This document shows positions 51,589 through 60,491 of a DNA stretch of 64,000 bases, piece by piece (the first letter of the stretch is position 1; each line of letters starts with the position of its first letter). The position numbers were made by a program, and so were the translations under genes. The notes under the pieces are model-generated. The model had not been told where the DNA came from, ran no database searches, and saw only the letters and a program-made list of their open reading frames with translations. The DNA is from Motilimonas pumila. Lineage in GTDB: Bacteria; Pseudomonadota; Gammaproteobacteria; Enterobacterales; CBDFNC01. Location of the stretch: the NCBI RefSeq assembly GCF_003596335.1, contig NZ_QZCH01000005.1, forward strand, positions 62,001-126,000. The letters are read 5' to 3'.

Positions 51589-52836
51589 ATGGACTCAACC
51601 TCTGAGACCGAACAACCTTGGCTTGATCAAAGCCCATTGCAGCAAGCGATAGCGGGCTCCCAAATGCTGTTTGTGGCGTTCGGAGCCTTGGTTCTTATGC
51701 CCCTGATTACCGGGCTCGACCCCAATGTGGCCATGTTCACAGCAGGCATAGGTACACTATTGTTTCAGCTGGTCACCAAACGCATGGTGCCGATTTTTTT
51801 GGCTTCCTCGTTCGCATTTATTGCGCCGATTATGTATGGCGTACAAACGTGGGGAATTGCCGCCACCATGTCCGGTCTAATGGTGGCAGGGGTGATGTAC
51901 ATGGTTATGGCGGGTTTTGTGCGCATTCGTGGCTCTGAGTTTATCCACCGTTTGCTTCCTCCAGTTGTGGTTGGGCCTGTGATCATGGTGATAGGCCTTG
52001 GCCTTGCACCGCTTGCCGTTAACATGGCCATAGGCAAGACTGGTGATGGCAGCACAGAATTAATGGCGCAAAATACGGCGTTGATGATCTCCATTCCTGC
52101 GTTGTTGACTACTTTGCTTATGTCGACGGTGGGCAAGGGCATTTTTAAACTTGTGCCGATTTTATCTGGGGTACTCGTGGGGTATGGCCTGGCCGTTGTA
52201 TTTGGCCAGGTAGATTTTAGCATCATCGCTGCCGCGAGTTGGTTTAGCGTGCCAAATTTTGTCGCCCCAGAGCTGCATTGGGGAGCCATTTTATTTATGA
52301 TTCCAGTGGCAATCGCACCTGCGGTTGAGCATGTCGGCGACATATTGGCGATTGGCTCCGTGACCAAGAAAGACTACCTGCAAAAACCTGGATTACATCG
52401 CACCTTGTTCGGCGATGGTTTAGCGACTACCGCGGCCGCGTGTTTTGGTGGACCGCCTAATACTACTTATTCTGAGGTAACAGGTGCGGTAATGCTGACC
52501 AAAAACTTTAACCCTAAAGTGATGACATGGGCAGCAGGTTTTGCCATTTGCTTAGCGTTTATTGGGAAGTTTGGCGCGGTGTTGCAAACGGTGCCTCCGG
52601 TTGTCATGGGCGGCATTATGATCTTGTTGTTTGGTACTATCGCGTCTGTAGGATTAAATACCCTGATTCGCCACCAAGTGGATTTATCAAATGCCCGTAA
52701 CCTTTGCATTGTTTCTATTGTATTGGTGTTTGGCATCGGTGGAATGGCTTTTGGCATAGGATCATTTAGCCTGCAAGGCGTGAGTTTATGTGGTCTGGTG
52801 GCCATTGGCCTTAACCTTGCTCTACCAAGGCGGTAA
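51589..52836 (+). CDS. uraA: UraA-type uracil permease (NCS2 family)
   Basis: UraA imports uracil with protons; Upp then traps it as UMP. The 415-residue protein has about 14 hydrophobic segments. NCS2 motifs include the substrate-site VAIAPAVEHVGDI and the signature GLATTAAACFGGPPNTTYSEVTGAV. An acidic N-terminus precedes the first helix. The order purN-purM-upp-uraA then hda is shared with E. coli. Confidence 0.93.
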   Translation: MDSTSETEQPWLDQSPLQQAIAGSQMLFVAFGALVLMPLITGLDPNVAMFTAGIGTLLFQLVTKRMVPIFLASSFAFIAPIMYGVQTWGIAATMSGLMVAGVMYMVMAGFVRIRGSEFIHRLLPPVVVGPVIMVIGLGLAPLAVNMAIGKTGDGSTELMAQNTALMISIPALLTTLLMSTVGKGIFKLVPILSGVLVGYGLAVVFGQVDFSIIAAASWFSVPNFVAPELHWGAILFMIPVAIAPAVEHVGDILAIGSVTKKDYLQKPGLHRTLFGDGLATTAAACFGGPPNTTYSEVTGAVMLTKNFNPKVMTWAAGFAICLAFIGKFGAVLQTVPPVVMGGIMILLFGTIASVGLNTLIRHQVDLSNARNLCIVSIVLVFGIGGMAFGIGSFSLQGVSLCGLVAIGLNLALPRR

Positions 52837-52848
52837 TGAACACGGCGG

Positions 52849-52881
52849 GCACTCGCGCGTTACATTTATGGCGAGTGCTTT
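52849..52881 (+). terminator. Possible terminator after uraA
   Basis: GCACTCGC (52849-52856) pairs perfectly with GCGAGTGC (52871-52878) around a 14-base loop, but the T-run is only three bases. It lies 12 bases after the uraA stop. Confidence 0.45.
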
Positions 52882-52934
52882 AGCCGCAATACGAGAAAAC
52901 TTGTGAACCAGTAATCAATTCTTGTTTGATTATT

Positions 52935-52963
52935 TTGTGACCTTTTTTGAATCTTGATATCAT
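52935..52963 (+). promoter_or_regulatory. Sigma-70 promoter of the DUF4124 gene
   Basis: TTGTGA (52935-52940) and TATCAT (52958-52963) are separated by 17 bases. Transcription from about 52970 would leave a leader of roughly 54 bases. Confidence 0.5.
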
Positions 52964-53023
52964 GCTCATAAATCATCCAACTTGCCTCGTTGAAATACGC
53001 TAGGCTTAATATGAGAGCAGATC

Positions 53024-53488
53024 ATGAAGTACTTATGCCAATCGTTGATGCTAGTGTTGAGCTTATCACTTGCCCCATTATTACAAGCTGAAGTTTATCA
53101 ATGGACGGACGCCAACGGTACGGTACACTTTAGCTCTCAACCGCGTATTAAGGGACAATCCAAAACAGTTGAGGTGAATGAGGTTAACGTGGTAGCACCG
53201 CAGCAAGCCGCAGCGACACCTGCCCCTGTTGCAGTCCTTGATGCTGTTGAACAAAAAGTGAGCACGCAGAAAAACTCCACCACTTCTTTTGCTGCCACCG
53301 ACCCTCAAAATACTTCAGTAGTATCAGGCATCGAGACAGATTTATGCACTAAGGCAAAACAAAAGCAACGTTTTGGTCAGCAAATTCTTGATGAGAATAT
53401 TGATGAAGTAGGTGGCGTGAAAATACACAAAAAGCACGTTAAAGAAATGCTGGCCACTTCTAAAGCGCAAATTAAGCAATTTTGTTAA
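53024..53488 (+). CDS. Secreted DUF4124 domain protein
   Basis: A signal peptide (residues 1-22, ending PLLQA) precedes a DUF4124 motif, VYQWTDANGTVHFSSQP. A low-complexity Ala/Thr/Val linker follows, then a Cys-containing C-terminal helical part (TDLCTKAKQKQRFGQQ and a terminal FC). The domain has no established function. The two C-terminal cysteines may form a disulfide in the periplasm. 154 residues, apparently monocistronic. Confidence 0.8.
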   Translation: MKYLCQSLMLVLSLSLAPLLQAEVYQWTDANGTVHFSSQPRIKGQSKTVEVNEVNVVAPQQAAATPAPVAVLDAVEQKVSTQKNSTTSFAATDPQNTSVVSGIETDLCTKAKQKQRFGQQILDENIDEVGGVKIHKKHVKEMLATSKAQIKQFC

Positions 53489-53701
53489 TCGTTTTTGATG
53501 AATACGAACGGGGGATTTGAGTCTAACAAGGTCCCTTATCTGCCCCGTCATGATCTTTCCTTACCAAGAATCGGCTTTAATTAGTCACACTGCCTTATCA
53601 TAGAATGGCAAAAGTACTGAAACCTGACCTCGGCACTTGCTCTCTTTTCATGCATGGTTCATTATTCGGCGCTGAAATTTATTACCTATTCTGGGAAAAG
53701 C

Positions 53702-54718
53702 ATGAAGCAGTATTTTCTAGTTTTTATTTCACTTTTAATGACATTTCAAGTCCATGCCTTAGAGGTGAAGGGGCTTTATCAAGCCGAGGTGGCACCCGCA
53801 GAATCTGAACTAGCAACTCAGCAAGCCGCATTTGCCAAAGTGCTGCTTAAACTCACAGGGTCGAACAGCGCATATGAGCAAGCTGACATTCAAGCTCTGT
53901 TACCACACGTTGCGCAATGGGTTGAAAAAACGGAGCAGGGCGAAGGTAGCCAAACTATTTTCTTTTCTGAAGAAAAAGTGCTGCAAGTTTTGCAGCAAAT
54001 TGAGTTAGCGGTGTGGGGCTCTAATCGTCCCAACACTGTTTTTTGGTTTGTCGATGAACGCGGCGGGCAACGTGAGTTAGTGGCAGAATTACAACAACCT
54101 GAGTTGATGACGTCACTAAAACGGCAAGCACAACAGTTTGCACTGCCGATCACTTTACCATTATTGGATCTGGATGACTTGATGCAAGTGAGCGCTGCGG
54201 ATGTACGAGGTCGTTTTCTTCAACCTGTAGCAAATGCCAGTCAGCGCTATCAAGCCAATGGCTTTGTGATGGTGAGAATAATGGAAGATAAGGGTAACGT
54301 CACACTGAACTGGCAACTGGCGGGAGGCGCTATGTCGCAGCCCCATGGTTTAACTCAAGGCAGCAGCGAAGGCAAAACGGCCGTTCCTCAAATGGTTGCA
54401 CAAATCAGCCAGTTTTATGCGGACAAATACGCCGTCGCAATTAGCAATGAGCCAATTACCACAGACAATATGATTAGCGTGAAAGTGACTAATATTAAAG
54501 GTATGGCTGACGTGGTGAAAATTCAGCAATTTTTTAACGGTCTGACTGTGGTAAAACAGGCTAACACGCAATCGGTAACCGCCAATAGCATAGGCTTAAA
54601 GTTGCAGTTACAAGGGACTCGGGCCGCCTTAGAGCAAGCAATTGAGCTGGACTACCGGTTTCAGCCGGGTAATCAAGCCGGTAATACGTTGCATTTGGTC
54701 TGGTCTAAAGTGAACTAA
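53702..54718 (+). CDS. Secreted DUF2066 domain protein
   Basis: The 338-residue protein has a signal peptide (MKQYFLVFISLLMTFQVHA) and a DUF2066 domain running from LEVKGLYQAEVAPAESELATQQAAFAKVLLKLTG onward. The family is found next to hda or purM in many gammaproteobacteria, and its function is unknown. I chose the ATG at 53702 because it begins the signal peptide; an ATG 48 bases earlier would place 16 residues before it. The ribosome site is weak. Confidence 0.8.
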   Translation: MKQYFLVFISLLMTFQVHALEVKGLYQAEVAPAESELATQQAAFAKVLLKLTGSNSAYEQADIQALLPHVAQWVEKTEQGEGSQTIFFSEEKVLQVLQQIELAVWGSNRPNTVFWFVDERGGQRELVAELQQPELMTSLKRQAQQFALPITLPLLDLDDLMQVSAADVRGRFLQPVANASQRYQANGFVMVRIMEDKGNVTLNWQLAGGAMSQPHGLTQGSSEGKTAVPQMVAQISQFYADKYAVAISNEPITTDNMISVKVTNIKGMADVVKIQQFFNGLTVVKQANTQSVTANSIGLKLQLQGTRAALEQAIELDYRFQPGNQAGNTLHLVWSKVN

Positions 54719-54735
54719 TCTCGCCTCTTTGACAG

Positions 54736-54763
54736 GGCGTTAAACGCGAAATTTAACGCCTTT
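54736..54763 (+). terminator. Terminator after the DUF2066 gene
   Basis: GGCGTTAAA (54736-54744) pairs with TTTAACGCC (54752-54760) over 9 bp, with a 7-base loop and a short TTT tail. It separates the gene from hda. Confidence 0.55.
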
Positions 54764-54821
54764 GCTCATTTATTTAGCCAGTGTTACACTGTGCAACATC
54801 TTCAGCTACTAAGTGGTATTT

Positions 54822-55544
54822 GTGGAACAACAAAACCCCTCTCAACTGTCCCTATCGGTGCAATTACCTGACGATGAAACCTTTGCAAGTTTTTATCCTG
54901 GCGATAACGCGCAACTGTTAACTGCGCTGCGTAATGCGGGTTCAGGGCAAGGCGAGGAAGTCATTTATTTGTGGGGCGCTCCGGGTAACGGCCGCTCACA
55001 CCTTTTACACGCTACCTGTGCTGAAGCCAATGAGATTGGCCTTGCCGCTGCCTATGTGCCTTTGGATCTGATGAACATGATGGATCCTAGCATGTTAGAT
55101 GGTATGGAAAACTTGCCACTGATTTGTATCGATTCGCTAGAATGCATAGCCGGCCATCCTGCTTGGCAACAGGCGTTATTCGATTTGTATAACCGCTGTA
55201 TAGAGCTAAATGCTCAGCGTGATTTTGCGACCTGTATTTTATTTACCGCTGACAATACACCGAAAAACATTGGTATAGAATTAAACGACTTAGTTTCAAG
55301 GTTAGAGTGGGGCACTAATTACCGAATAACCCCATTAGATGATGAAGCTAAATTGGGTGCTCTGCAACTGAGGGCCCAGTTAAGAGGTTTTAAATTGCCG
55401 GTGGACGTGGGACGCTTCTTATTGAACCGGTTAAGCCGTGAAATGCGCACCTTATTAAAGACATTGGATCATCTAGACAGTGCTTCGATTGCTGCTCAGC
55501 GTAAATTAACCATCCCTTTTGTAAAAGAAATACTGGGCATTTAA
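54822..55544 (+). CDS. hda: Hda, regulatory inactivator of DnaA
   Basis: Hda, bound to the beta clamp, makes DnaA hydrolyse ATP after initiation. The N-terminal clamp-binding motif QLSLSV is followed by [15 protein letters not shown]. The AAA+ domain carries the family-typical Walker A form [23 protein letters not shown], and the C-terminal [33 protein letters not shown]. The GTG at 54822 gives 240 residues; a GTG at 54813 is also in frame and neither has a strong ribosome site. Confidence 0.93.
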   Translation: MEQQNPSQLSLSVQLPDDETFASFYPGDNAQLLTALRNAGSGQGEEVIYLWGAPGNGRSHLLHATCAEANEIGLAAAYVPLDLMNMMDPSMLDGMENLPLICIDSLECIAGHPAWQQALFDLYNRCIELNAQRDFATCILFTADNTPKNIGIELNDLVSRLEWGTNYRITPLDDEAKLGALQLRAQLRGFKLPVDVGRFLLNRLSREMRTLLKTLDHLDSASIAAQRKLTIPFVKEILGI

Positions 55545-55556
55545 CCCAGTATTTTC
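55529..55556 (+). terminator. Terminator embedded in the end of hda
   Basis: AATACTGGG (55529-55537) pairs with CCCAGTATT (55545-55553) over 9 bp, with a 7-base loop that contains the hda stop codon, followed by TTCT. The left arm is coding sequence. Confidence 0.7.
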
Positions 55557-55566
55557 TGTAACAAGA

Positions 55567-55953
55567 TTATTGCTTCGCTTTATTTTTAGGCTTTCTAATA
55601 CTTAAACCTAACTCTCTACCACGATGTTTTGCGTAGTAGGCGCAGCCGCAAAAAAAGCAGACAGCTAAGAAAAACTCACCAACCGCTAGCCAGCGCTCCG
55701 CAGGATCTGACACCATAATGGTTAAGCTATGCAAGAAGTACCACAAGCTTATAAAGCAGGTCCATGCGTAGGTGTAAGGGTTGCCTTTTAATAATCCACG
55801 TAATGGGAAAATAAGTGGAATTAACCAAATGCTTAATACAAACCAGGGATCAAGACCTAGACTAGGCGGTGATAGCCATAGGTGCCACAAAGGAATATAC
55901 AGCCATAAGCCAAAGTAGCCGAAGAGCGCTAGTTTTCTAAACTGCTGGGTCAT
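55567..55953 (-). CDS. DUF2069 membrane protein
   Basis: A 128-residue inner-membrane protein with four hydrophobic segments and the DUF2069 pattern (LWLSPPSLGLDPWFVLSIWLIPLIFPLRGLLKG, then YAWTCFISLWYFLH). The C-terminal tail is basic. Function unknown. It overlaps the ArsC-like gene by one base, so the two are co-translated. Confidence 0.82.
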   Translation of the reverse strand: MTQQFRKLALFGYFGLWLYIPLWHLWLSPPSLGLDPWFVLSIWLIPLIFPLRGLLKGNPYTYAWTCFISLWYFLHSLTIMVSDPAERWLAVGEFFLAVCFFCGCAYYAKHRGRELGLSIRKPKNKAKQ

Positions 55954-56303
55954 TATAAAATTTCCAGCACTTGCTCAGGTGGTCGGCCGAGGGCGGCTTT
56001 ACCGCTATTTAAGACGATCGGGCGCTCAATCAATTTAGGGTGATTACTCATGGCATCAAGTAACATCGCTTCATCTGTCACATCTTTTAAGGCCAGCTCT
56101 TTGTAAAGTGTTTCTTTAGTACGCATAAGTTGGCGTGCAGAATCAAAGCCCAATTGCGCAATAATGTGTTTTAACGTTGCCGCATCGGGTGGCGTTTGAA
56201 GGTATAACACTATTTCAGGCTGTAGACCTTGCTCTTCCAGCAAAGCGAGGGTTTGGCGGCTTTTAGAGCAACGCGGATTGTGATAAATACTGAGCTGTGA
56301 CAT
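55953..56303 (-). CDS. ArsC/YfgD family thioredoxin-fold protein
   Basis: The 116-residue protein belongs to the glutaredoxin-dependent arsenate reductase family (E. coli YfgD type). The active Cys is C12 in YHNPRCSKSRQTL, and ERPIVLNSGKAALGRPPE carries the conserved Arg/Pro region. Arsenate reduction is the family assignment; no arsenic resistance genes are nearby, and YfgD homologues next to hda and bepA may serve another role. Confidence 0.85.
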   Translation of the reverse strand: MSQLSIYHNPRCSKSRQTLALLEEQGLQPEIVLYLQTPPDAATLKHIIAQLGFDSARQLMRTKETLYKELALKDVTDEAMLLDAMSNHPKLIERPIVLNSGKAALGRPPEQVLEIL

Positions 56304-56363
56304 GCTGACTCTCCATGGATGATTTCAGCACATTGTAACCAAAGCGAATAGAGTTTAGTAGTA

Positions 56364-56810
56364 ATGAAGAAATGGATACTCACCAGTTTACTGAGTGGCT
56401 TACTTATGGCCTGTAGTGAACCCCAATTACAAATACATGATGGCAACAAGGCCGCCTTGTCGGATTATCAGGGCCGTTGGTTACTGGTAAATTATTACGC
56501 CGACTGGTGTAAGCCTTGTATCAAAGAGTTACCGGCACTAGACGCCTTTGCCAAACAGCAAGATAAGGTCGCAGTGCTGGCGATAAGTTACGATGATTTG
56601 AGTTTAGACAGGCTTAGGCAAAGTCATCAAAATAAGCAGGTGAGCTTCCCTTTTGCCAGCGTGATCTCGCATGACTTTCCACTACAGCGCCCAAAAGTAC
56701 TGCCCACGACCTATTTGTTAGGCCCCAATCAAGAAGTGCAAGACGTATTGGTTGGCGAACAAACCTTAACGTCTTTAAACCAAGTGATGGCTAAGCATGG
56801 AATTAACTAA
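56364..56810 (+). CDS. TlpA-like thioredoxin-fold lipoprotein
   Basis: A lipoprotein signal (LLMAC, Cys at residue 17) precedes a thioredoxin domain with active site WCKPC and the cis-Pro loop VLPTTYLLG. It probably acts as a periplasmic membrane-attached thiol reductase; the substrate is unknown. 148 residues. Its stop overlaps that of convergent bepA by 4 bases (56807-56810). Confidence 0.85.
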   Translation: MKKWILTSLLSGLLMACSEPQLQIHDGNKAALSDYQGRWLLVNYYADWCKPCIKELPALDAFAKQQDKVAVLAISYDDLSLDRLRQSHQNKQVSFPFASVISHDFPLQRPKVLPTTYLLGPNQEVQDVLVGEQTLTSLNQVMAKHGIN

Positions 56811-58255
56811 GACCTAAGTGCATCCAATGAAGCTTGAGAGGTTTTATATTGTTCCACTTTGGCTTCGAGTCTCGCGCGTTCAAGCTTTGCGTCTGTCTCG
56901 GCGATGGCTATTTGCAGCTCTGAAATGGCCTTTTTAAAGTCGCCGTGCAGTGCTAAATACTCTGCTCTGGCATGATACGCTTTGCCCAACTGACCTCGGG
57001 CTTGATAAACCTTGATTGCCATTGACCATGCTAAGGCATGATTGGGGTATTCCCGTAAAAAAGGTGACAATACTTTGTGGGCTAAATCATAGTCTCCGGC
57101 TTCCATCGCGGCATTGATCAGGTTGATGGCAACCACTTGATTTTTAGGTTGCTGTTTATAAAAACCTTGTAACCTGTTAACAGCTTGCTGGTGGCGCTTT
57201 TGATATATGTCTAAATCAGTTTTGACATCGACATAAAATAAATTACGGCTGTCTGCCGCCAGCAATTGATCAATTATCACATCTGCTTGCGAGTATTTTT
57301 GTTGCTCCATCAAGGCCAAGGCTTGGCCATATAATGCCGCCTCTTTTAACGCGTAGCTTTTATTTTTAAGCTGATTGCTAAAAAAGCTATGGCTGGCTTC
57401 TGCCGACATATTGGAATAACGTACTTCTATGCGAGCTTTAGAAAGCTGGAAAGGCAAACTCGGGGGCACGTTTCGAGGCTTGTATTGTGCCGCCCTTGCT
57501 CGTGATTCGGTGACGCGAGTGTCTGGAAGGGGGTGGGTCAGTAACATTTGTGGCGGTGTACTGACATAGCGGTATTTAGCCGCTAATTTGCCAAAAAAGT
57601 TCCCCATTTCCCGGGTATCAAAGCCACTGCGTTGCATGGTTTGTATGCCCAATCGATCGGCTTCAAATTCATGGGTGCGGGTAAAGTTAATATTCGATTG
57701 TAAATTTAGCGCTAAGGTTGTTTGCAGGGCGGCAAGACCGGCTTCAGGAGAAACCAACGTTAACAATAGTGCGCCCGCTAAAGCCGCCATATTCGCCGGG
57801 TTATTGCGCGCTTGACTTTCCATGATACGGGCTAGGTGACGCTGGGTAACGTGGGCAATTTCGTGAGCGACTACAGAAGCCAGCTGGCTTTCGTTATCTG
57901 CGTATAAAAACAAACCAGTGTGAATTTTGATATAGCCGCCGAAAAATGCCGCGGCATTGATATCATTGTTTTGAATAATAAAAAAATTAAAAGGAAACCG
58001 CACTGAGTCGGCATTAGCTACCAATTTTTGGCCTAGGTCAATGACATAATTATTGAGCAGTGGATCGTCTAGGACGGGTAGCCCCCCTCGGGCCATCACG
58101 GAAAAAGCTTTGCCGTATTGCATTTCTTTTTCAATGGTTAACGCGCTAGCCCCAGCCGTGCCAATTTCGGGCAAGTTATTGGCGGCCAATGTGGCGCTGG
58201 AAAAAAAGCCACCCCAGGTCAGTAATAGCAAGAGTATGATTCGAATCTGACGCAC
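56807..58255 (-). CDS. bepA: BepA, periplasmic M48 metalloprotease/chaperone
   Basis: BepA degrades stalled outer-membrane proteins and assists LptD assembly. A signal peptide (cleavage after TLAA) is followed by an M48 zinc protease domain with HEIAH (VVAHEIAHVTQRH) and the downstream Glu ligand in HEFEADRLGIQTM. TPR helices occupy the C-terminal half. 482 residues. It starts at GTG with AAGGA 9 bases upstream. This adds to the BamA, Skp and BamC genes in the window. Confidence 0.94.
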   Translation of the reverse strand: MRQIRIILLLLLTWGGFFSSATLAANNLPEIGTAGASALTIEKEMQYGKAFSVMARGGLPVLDDPLLNNYVIDLGQKLVANADSVRFPFNFFIIQNNDINAAAFFGGYIKIHTGLFLYADNESQLASVVAHEIAHVTQRHLARIMESQARNNPANMAALAGALLLTLVSPEAGLAALQTTLALNLQSNINFTRTHEFEADRLGIQTMQRSGFDTREMGNFFGKLAAKYRYVSTPPQMLLTHPLPDTRVTESRARAAQYKPRNVPPSLPFQLSKARIEVRYSNMSAEASHSFFSNQLKNKSYALKEAALYGQALALMEQQKYSQADVIIDQLLAADSRNLFYVDVKTDLDIYQKRHQQAVNRLQGFYKQQPKNQVVAINLINAAMEAGDYDLAHKVLSPFLREYPNHALAWSMAIKVYQARGQLGKAYHARAEYLALHGDFKKAISELQIAIAETDAKLERARLEAKVEQYKTSQASLDALRS

Positions 58256-58385
58256 GCACGCATTCCTTGGTCTTTGATAGGGCCAGCATAAACTTTGTCT
58301 ATAAGGGTCGCAAGTGATTCCCTTCTAGGAGCAGCCCTCACATAACGCATAGTGTTTGAATTACACGCAAATTATAGGGATAATA

Positions 58386-58640
58386 GTGAGCATTATTACG
58401 ACTTGGTGCCGCGACATTTTGGACATTTTAGATTGCCGCGATATGGTTTGCCCCATGCCTTTGATCACAATAAGGCAGTGGTTAGCGAGGCCTTCACAAC
58501 ATCCGGTTGCCTTACTTATGTTGGCTGATGCCAGCTCGAATCATGACATTCCACGTTACTTAAGCAAGCAGCAAGTGGTTTTCTCTGAACGCCCAGCGCC
58601 AAGCACTGAGCATCATTATTTAGTACATAAACCTCATTAA
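58386..58640 (+). CDS. TusA-like sulfur carrier protein
   Basis: An 84-residue TusA-fold protein with the active-site motif LDCRDMVCPMPLITIRQWL. The Cys before Pro-x-Pro is the sulfur-accepting residue, and a second Cys precedes it. I chose the GTG at 58386 with AGGGA about 7 bases upstream; a TTG at 58356 would add 10 hydrophobic residues. Its place before perM is conserved in related genera. The sulfur acceptor is unknown. Confidence 0.8.
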   Translation: MSIITTWCRDILDILDCRDMVCPMPLITIRQWLARPSQHPVALLMLADASSNHDIPRYLSKQQVVFSERPAPSTEHHYLVHKPH

Positions 58641-58656
58641 AGGATAAAGCGTTATC

Positions 58657-59730
58657 ATGATAGACCTCTTTTCTAAGTGGTATAAAGATAGGTTTTCCGA
58701 TCCCGACGCAGTCACCTTGTCGGTACTCTTGTTATTTGGCTTTGGCTTAATCTATTTTTTTGGCGCGCTATTGGCGCCGCTACTTGCAGCGATTGTGATT
58801 GCTTACCTGCTCGATTGGCCCGTAAATCGGCTGCAACGATTAGGCCTTAATCGTACCGGAGCCACCGTAATTGTCGTCACCTTGTTTATTTCATTGGCAG
58901 TGTTGGCATTACTTGGTTTGCTACCCACGGTATTTAAGCAGGGCTCAAATTTAGTGCGCGATTTACCGTCTATGTTGAACCAGAGTCAGTCATATCTATT
59001 GACGTTACCGGACAAATACCCTGAAGCGATTGACTCTGAAATGGTCGCCAGTATTACCGATAACATTCGCAACAAGGTTCTGGCTAGCGCAGAAGCAATC
59101 GTGTCGTTTTCTTTGGGGTCGCTGATTAACATTGCGGCGGTGCTTGTATATTGTATTTTAGTGCCTTTACTGGTGTTTTTTATGCTTAAAGACAAGCAGA
59201 GTTTGTCTTTAAGTGTAACCCGTTTGTTGCCAGAAAATCGTCAACTAGCAGCGCAGGTATGGATTGAAATGAACGGTCAGATCATGAACTATATCCGTGG
59301 TAAAGCGGTAGAAATCCTGATTGTAGGCTCTGTCAGTTATGTCGTTTTTGCCGTGATGGATCTGCGTTACTCGGCTTTGCTAGCCGTGTTAGTCGGTTTA
59401 TCGGTTTTAATTCCCTACATTGGCGCAGCTGCGGTAACAGTGCCTGTAGCGTTAGTGGCTATGCTGCAATGGGGCTTTACCTCTGATTTTTGGTATCTCA
59501 TGGTGGCGTACGGCATTATTCAAGCCTTAGACGGTAACGTGTTGGTGCCAGTGTTGTTTTCAGAGGCGGTTAACTTACACCCTGTGGCTATTATTGTGGC
59601 AGTATTGGTATTTGGTGGTATTTGGGGGTTTTGGGGCGTGTTTTTTGCGATTCCTTTGGCTACCCTAGTGAAAGCCGTGATGAATGCTTGGCCCTCGGAG
59701 AAAGCTCAAACCGATCTGGCCTCAGAGTAA
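58657..59730 (+). CDS. perM: PerM, AI-2E family transporter
   Basis: A 357-residue polytopic protein of the AI-2E transporter (UPF0118) superfamily. The N-terminal helix pair has the PLLAAIVIAYLLDWPVNRL motif, a hydrophilic periplasmic loop follows, and the C-terminal half has LSVLIPYIGAAAVTVPVA and FGGIWGFWGVFFAIPLA. E. coli PerM lies beside bepA. The substrate is not established and family naming should not be taken as proof of AI-2 export. Confidence 0.88.
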   Translation: MIDLFSKWYKDRFSDPDAVTLSVLLLFGFGLIYFFGALLAPLLAAIVIAYLLDWPVNRLQRLGLNRTGATVIVVTLFISLAVLALLGLLPTVFKQGSNLVRDLPSMLNQSQSYLLTLPDKYPEAIDSEMVASITDNIRNKVLASAEAIVSFSLGSLINIAAVLVYCILVPLLVFFMLKDKQSLSLSVTRLLPENRQLAAQVWIEMNGQIMNYIRGKAVEILIVGSVSYVVFAVMDLRYSALLAVLVGLSVLIPYIGAAAVTVPVALVAMLQWGFTSDFWYLMVAYGIIQALDGNVLVPVLFSEAVNLHPVAIIVAVLVFGGIWGFWGVFFAIPLATLVKAVMNAWPSEKAQTDLASE

Positions 59731-59763
59731 AAAAATATCGCGCTGCAGTGACGACTGCAGCGC
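59731..59763 (-). terminator. Terminator after bcp (minus strand)
   Basis: GCGCTGCAGT (59740-59749) pairs perfectly with ACTGCAGCGC (59754-59763) around a 4-base loop. Read on the minus strand it is followed by GATATTTTTT, so it mainly terminates bcp. Confidence 0.65.
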
Positions 59764-59769
59764 TCTGCA

Positions 59770-60243
59770 CTATGCGCTCGCTTGGTCGAGGTAATCCATC
59801 ACAACTTGATGATGTTCTTTGGTTTTAAACTTATTAAACACGTGTTCAATGACACCTTCTTCATTAATGAGAAAGCTGATGCGGTGAATACCATCGTATT
59901 CTTTACCCATAAATTTCTTACGTCCCCAGACACCAAAAGCATCCGCGATTTGATGGTCTTCATCTGACAATAGGTCAAAGTTTAATTGATCGCGCTCGAT
60001 AAATTTGTGTAATCGTTTTGTGGCATCAGGACTGACGCCAAACACCACTAGATTATGCTGTTGCCATTGGGCTTGATGGTCGCGTAAACCGCATGCTTGA
60101 GTGGTGCAACCTGGGGTCATGGCTTTTGGGTAAAAGTAGGCCAATACTTTTTTACCTTTTAGGTCGGCAAGGTTAATGGTTTCATTATTTTGGTTTAGCA
60201 GGCTAAATACAGGCGCTTTATCACCGGCCACTAGGGTTTGCAT
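59770..60243 (-). CDS. bcp: Bcp, thioredoxin-dependent thiol peroxidase
   Basis: Bcp is a peroxiredoxin that reduces peroxides. The peroxidatic Cys is C46 in MTPGCTTQACGLRD, with the resolving Cys C51 five residues later, the atypical 2-Cys arrangement. FGVSPDATKRLHKFIERDQLNFDLLSDE is also conserved. 157 residues. It is divergent from dapA. Confidence 0.95.
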   Translation of the reverse strand: MQTLVAGDKAPVFSLLNQNNETINLADLKGKKVLAYFYPKAMTPGCTTQACGLRDHQAQWQQHNLVVFGVSPDATKRLHKFIERDQLNFDLLSDEDHQIADAFGVWGRKKFMGKEYDGIHRISFLINEEGVIEHVFNKFKTKEHHQVVMDYLDQASA

Positions 60244-60491
60244 GTTTATTTTCCTTATTATTCACGGTGCCAATTAAACTGGCGTCAGCAGCGAAGAGTT
60301 TATCTTAATCTTATTAAAAGAATAATTTTAGCTTTAAAGTCGAGCAATTTTGTTATTTCTTGCTTAAATCGGTTAAAGTCTAACCGGCATACGAGTAAAG
60401 CTGTCTAATCGATCTCGAAACGGTAACAGAAGCTTGTTTTTAGGCAATGGGAAAAGTACCATTATTCCCTTGATTATAAGGAGATGTAGAA
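60244..60491. promoter_or_regulatory. Divergent bcp/dapA region with an inverted repeat
   Basis: An inverted repeat CGGTTA-N5-TAACCG lies at 60370-60386. TTGTTA at 60350-60355 is 17 bases before TTAAAG at 60373-60378, a weak promoter pair whose -10 falls within the repeat. The dapA ribosome site is TAAGGAG near 60476. No known riboswitch is recognised. Confidence 0.35.

Noticed and set aside
51765..52367. 200-codon antisense open frame within uraA
   Set aside because: It mirrors hydrophobic transporter codons. The product is Ile/Thr/Pro-rich without recognisable motifs, and the plus-strand gene is certain.
54961..55020. Altered Walker A in Hda (GNGRSH) considered as a defect
   Set aside because: E. 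coli Hda also has a GRSH-type loop, so this is normal for the family.
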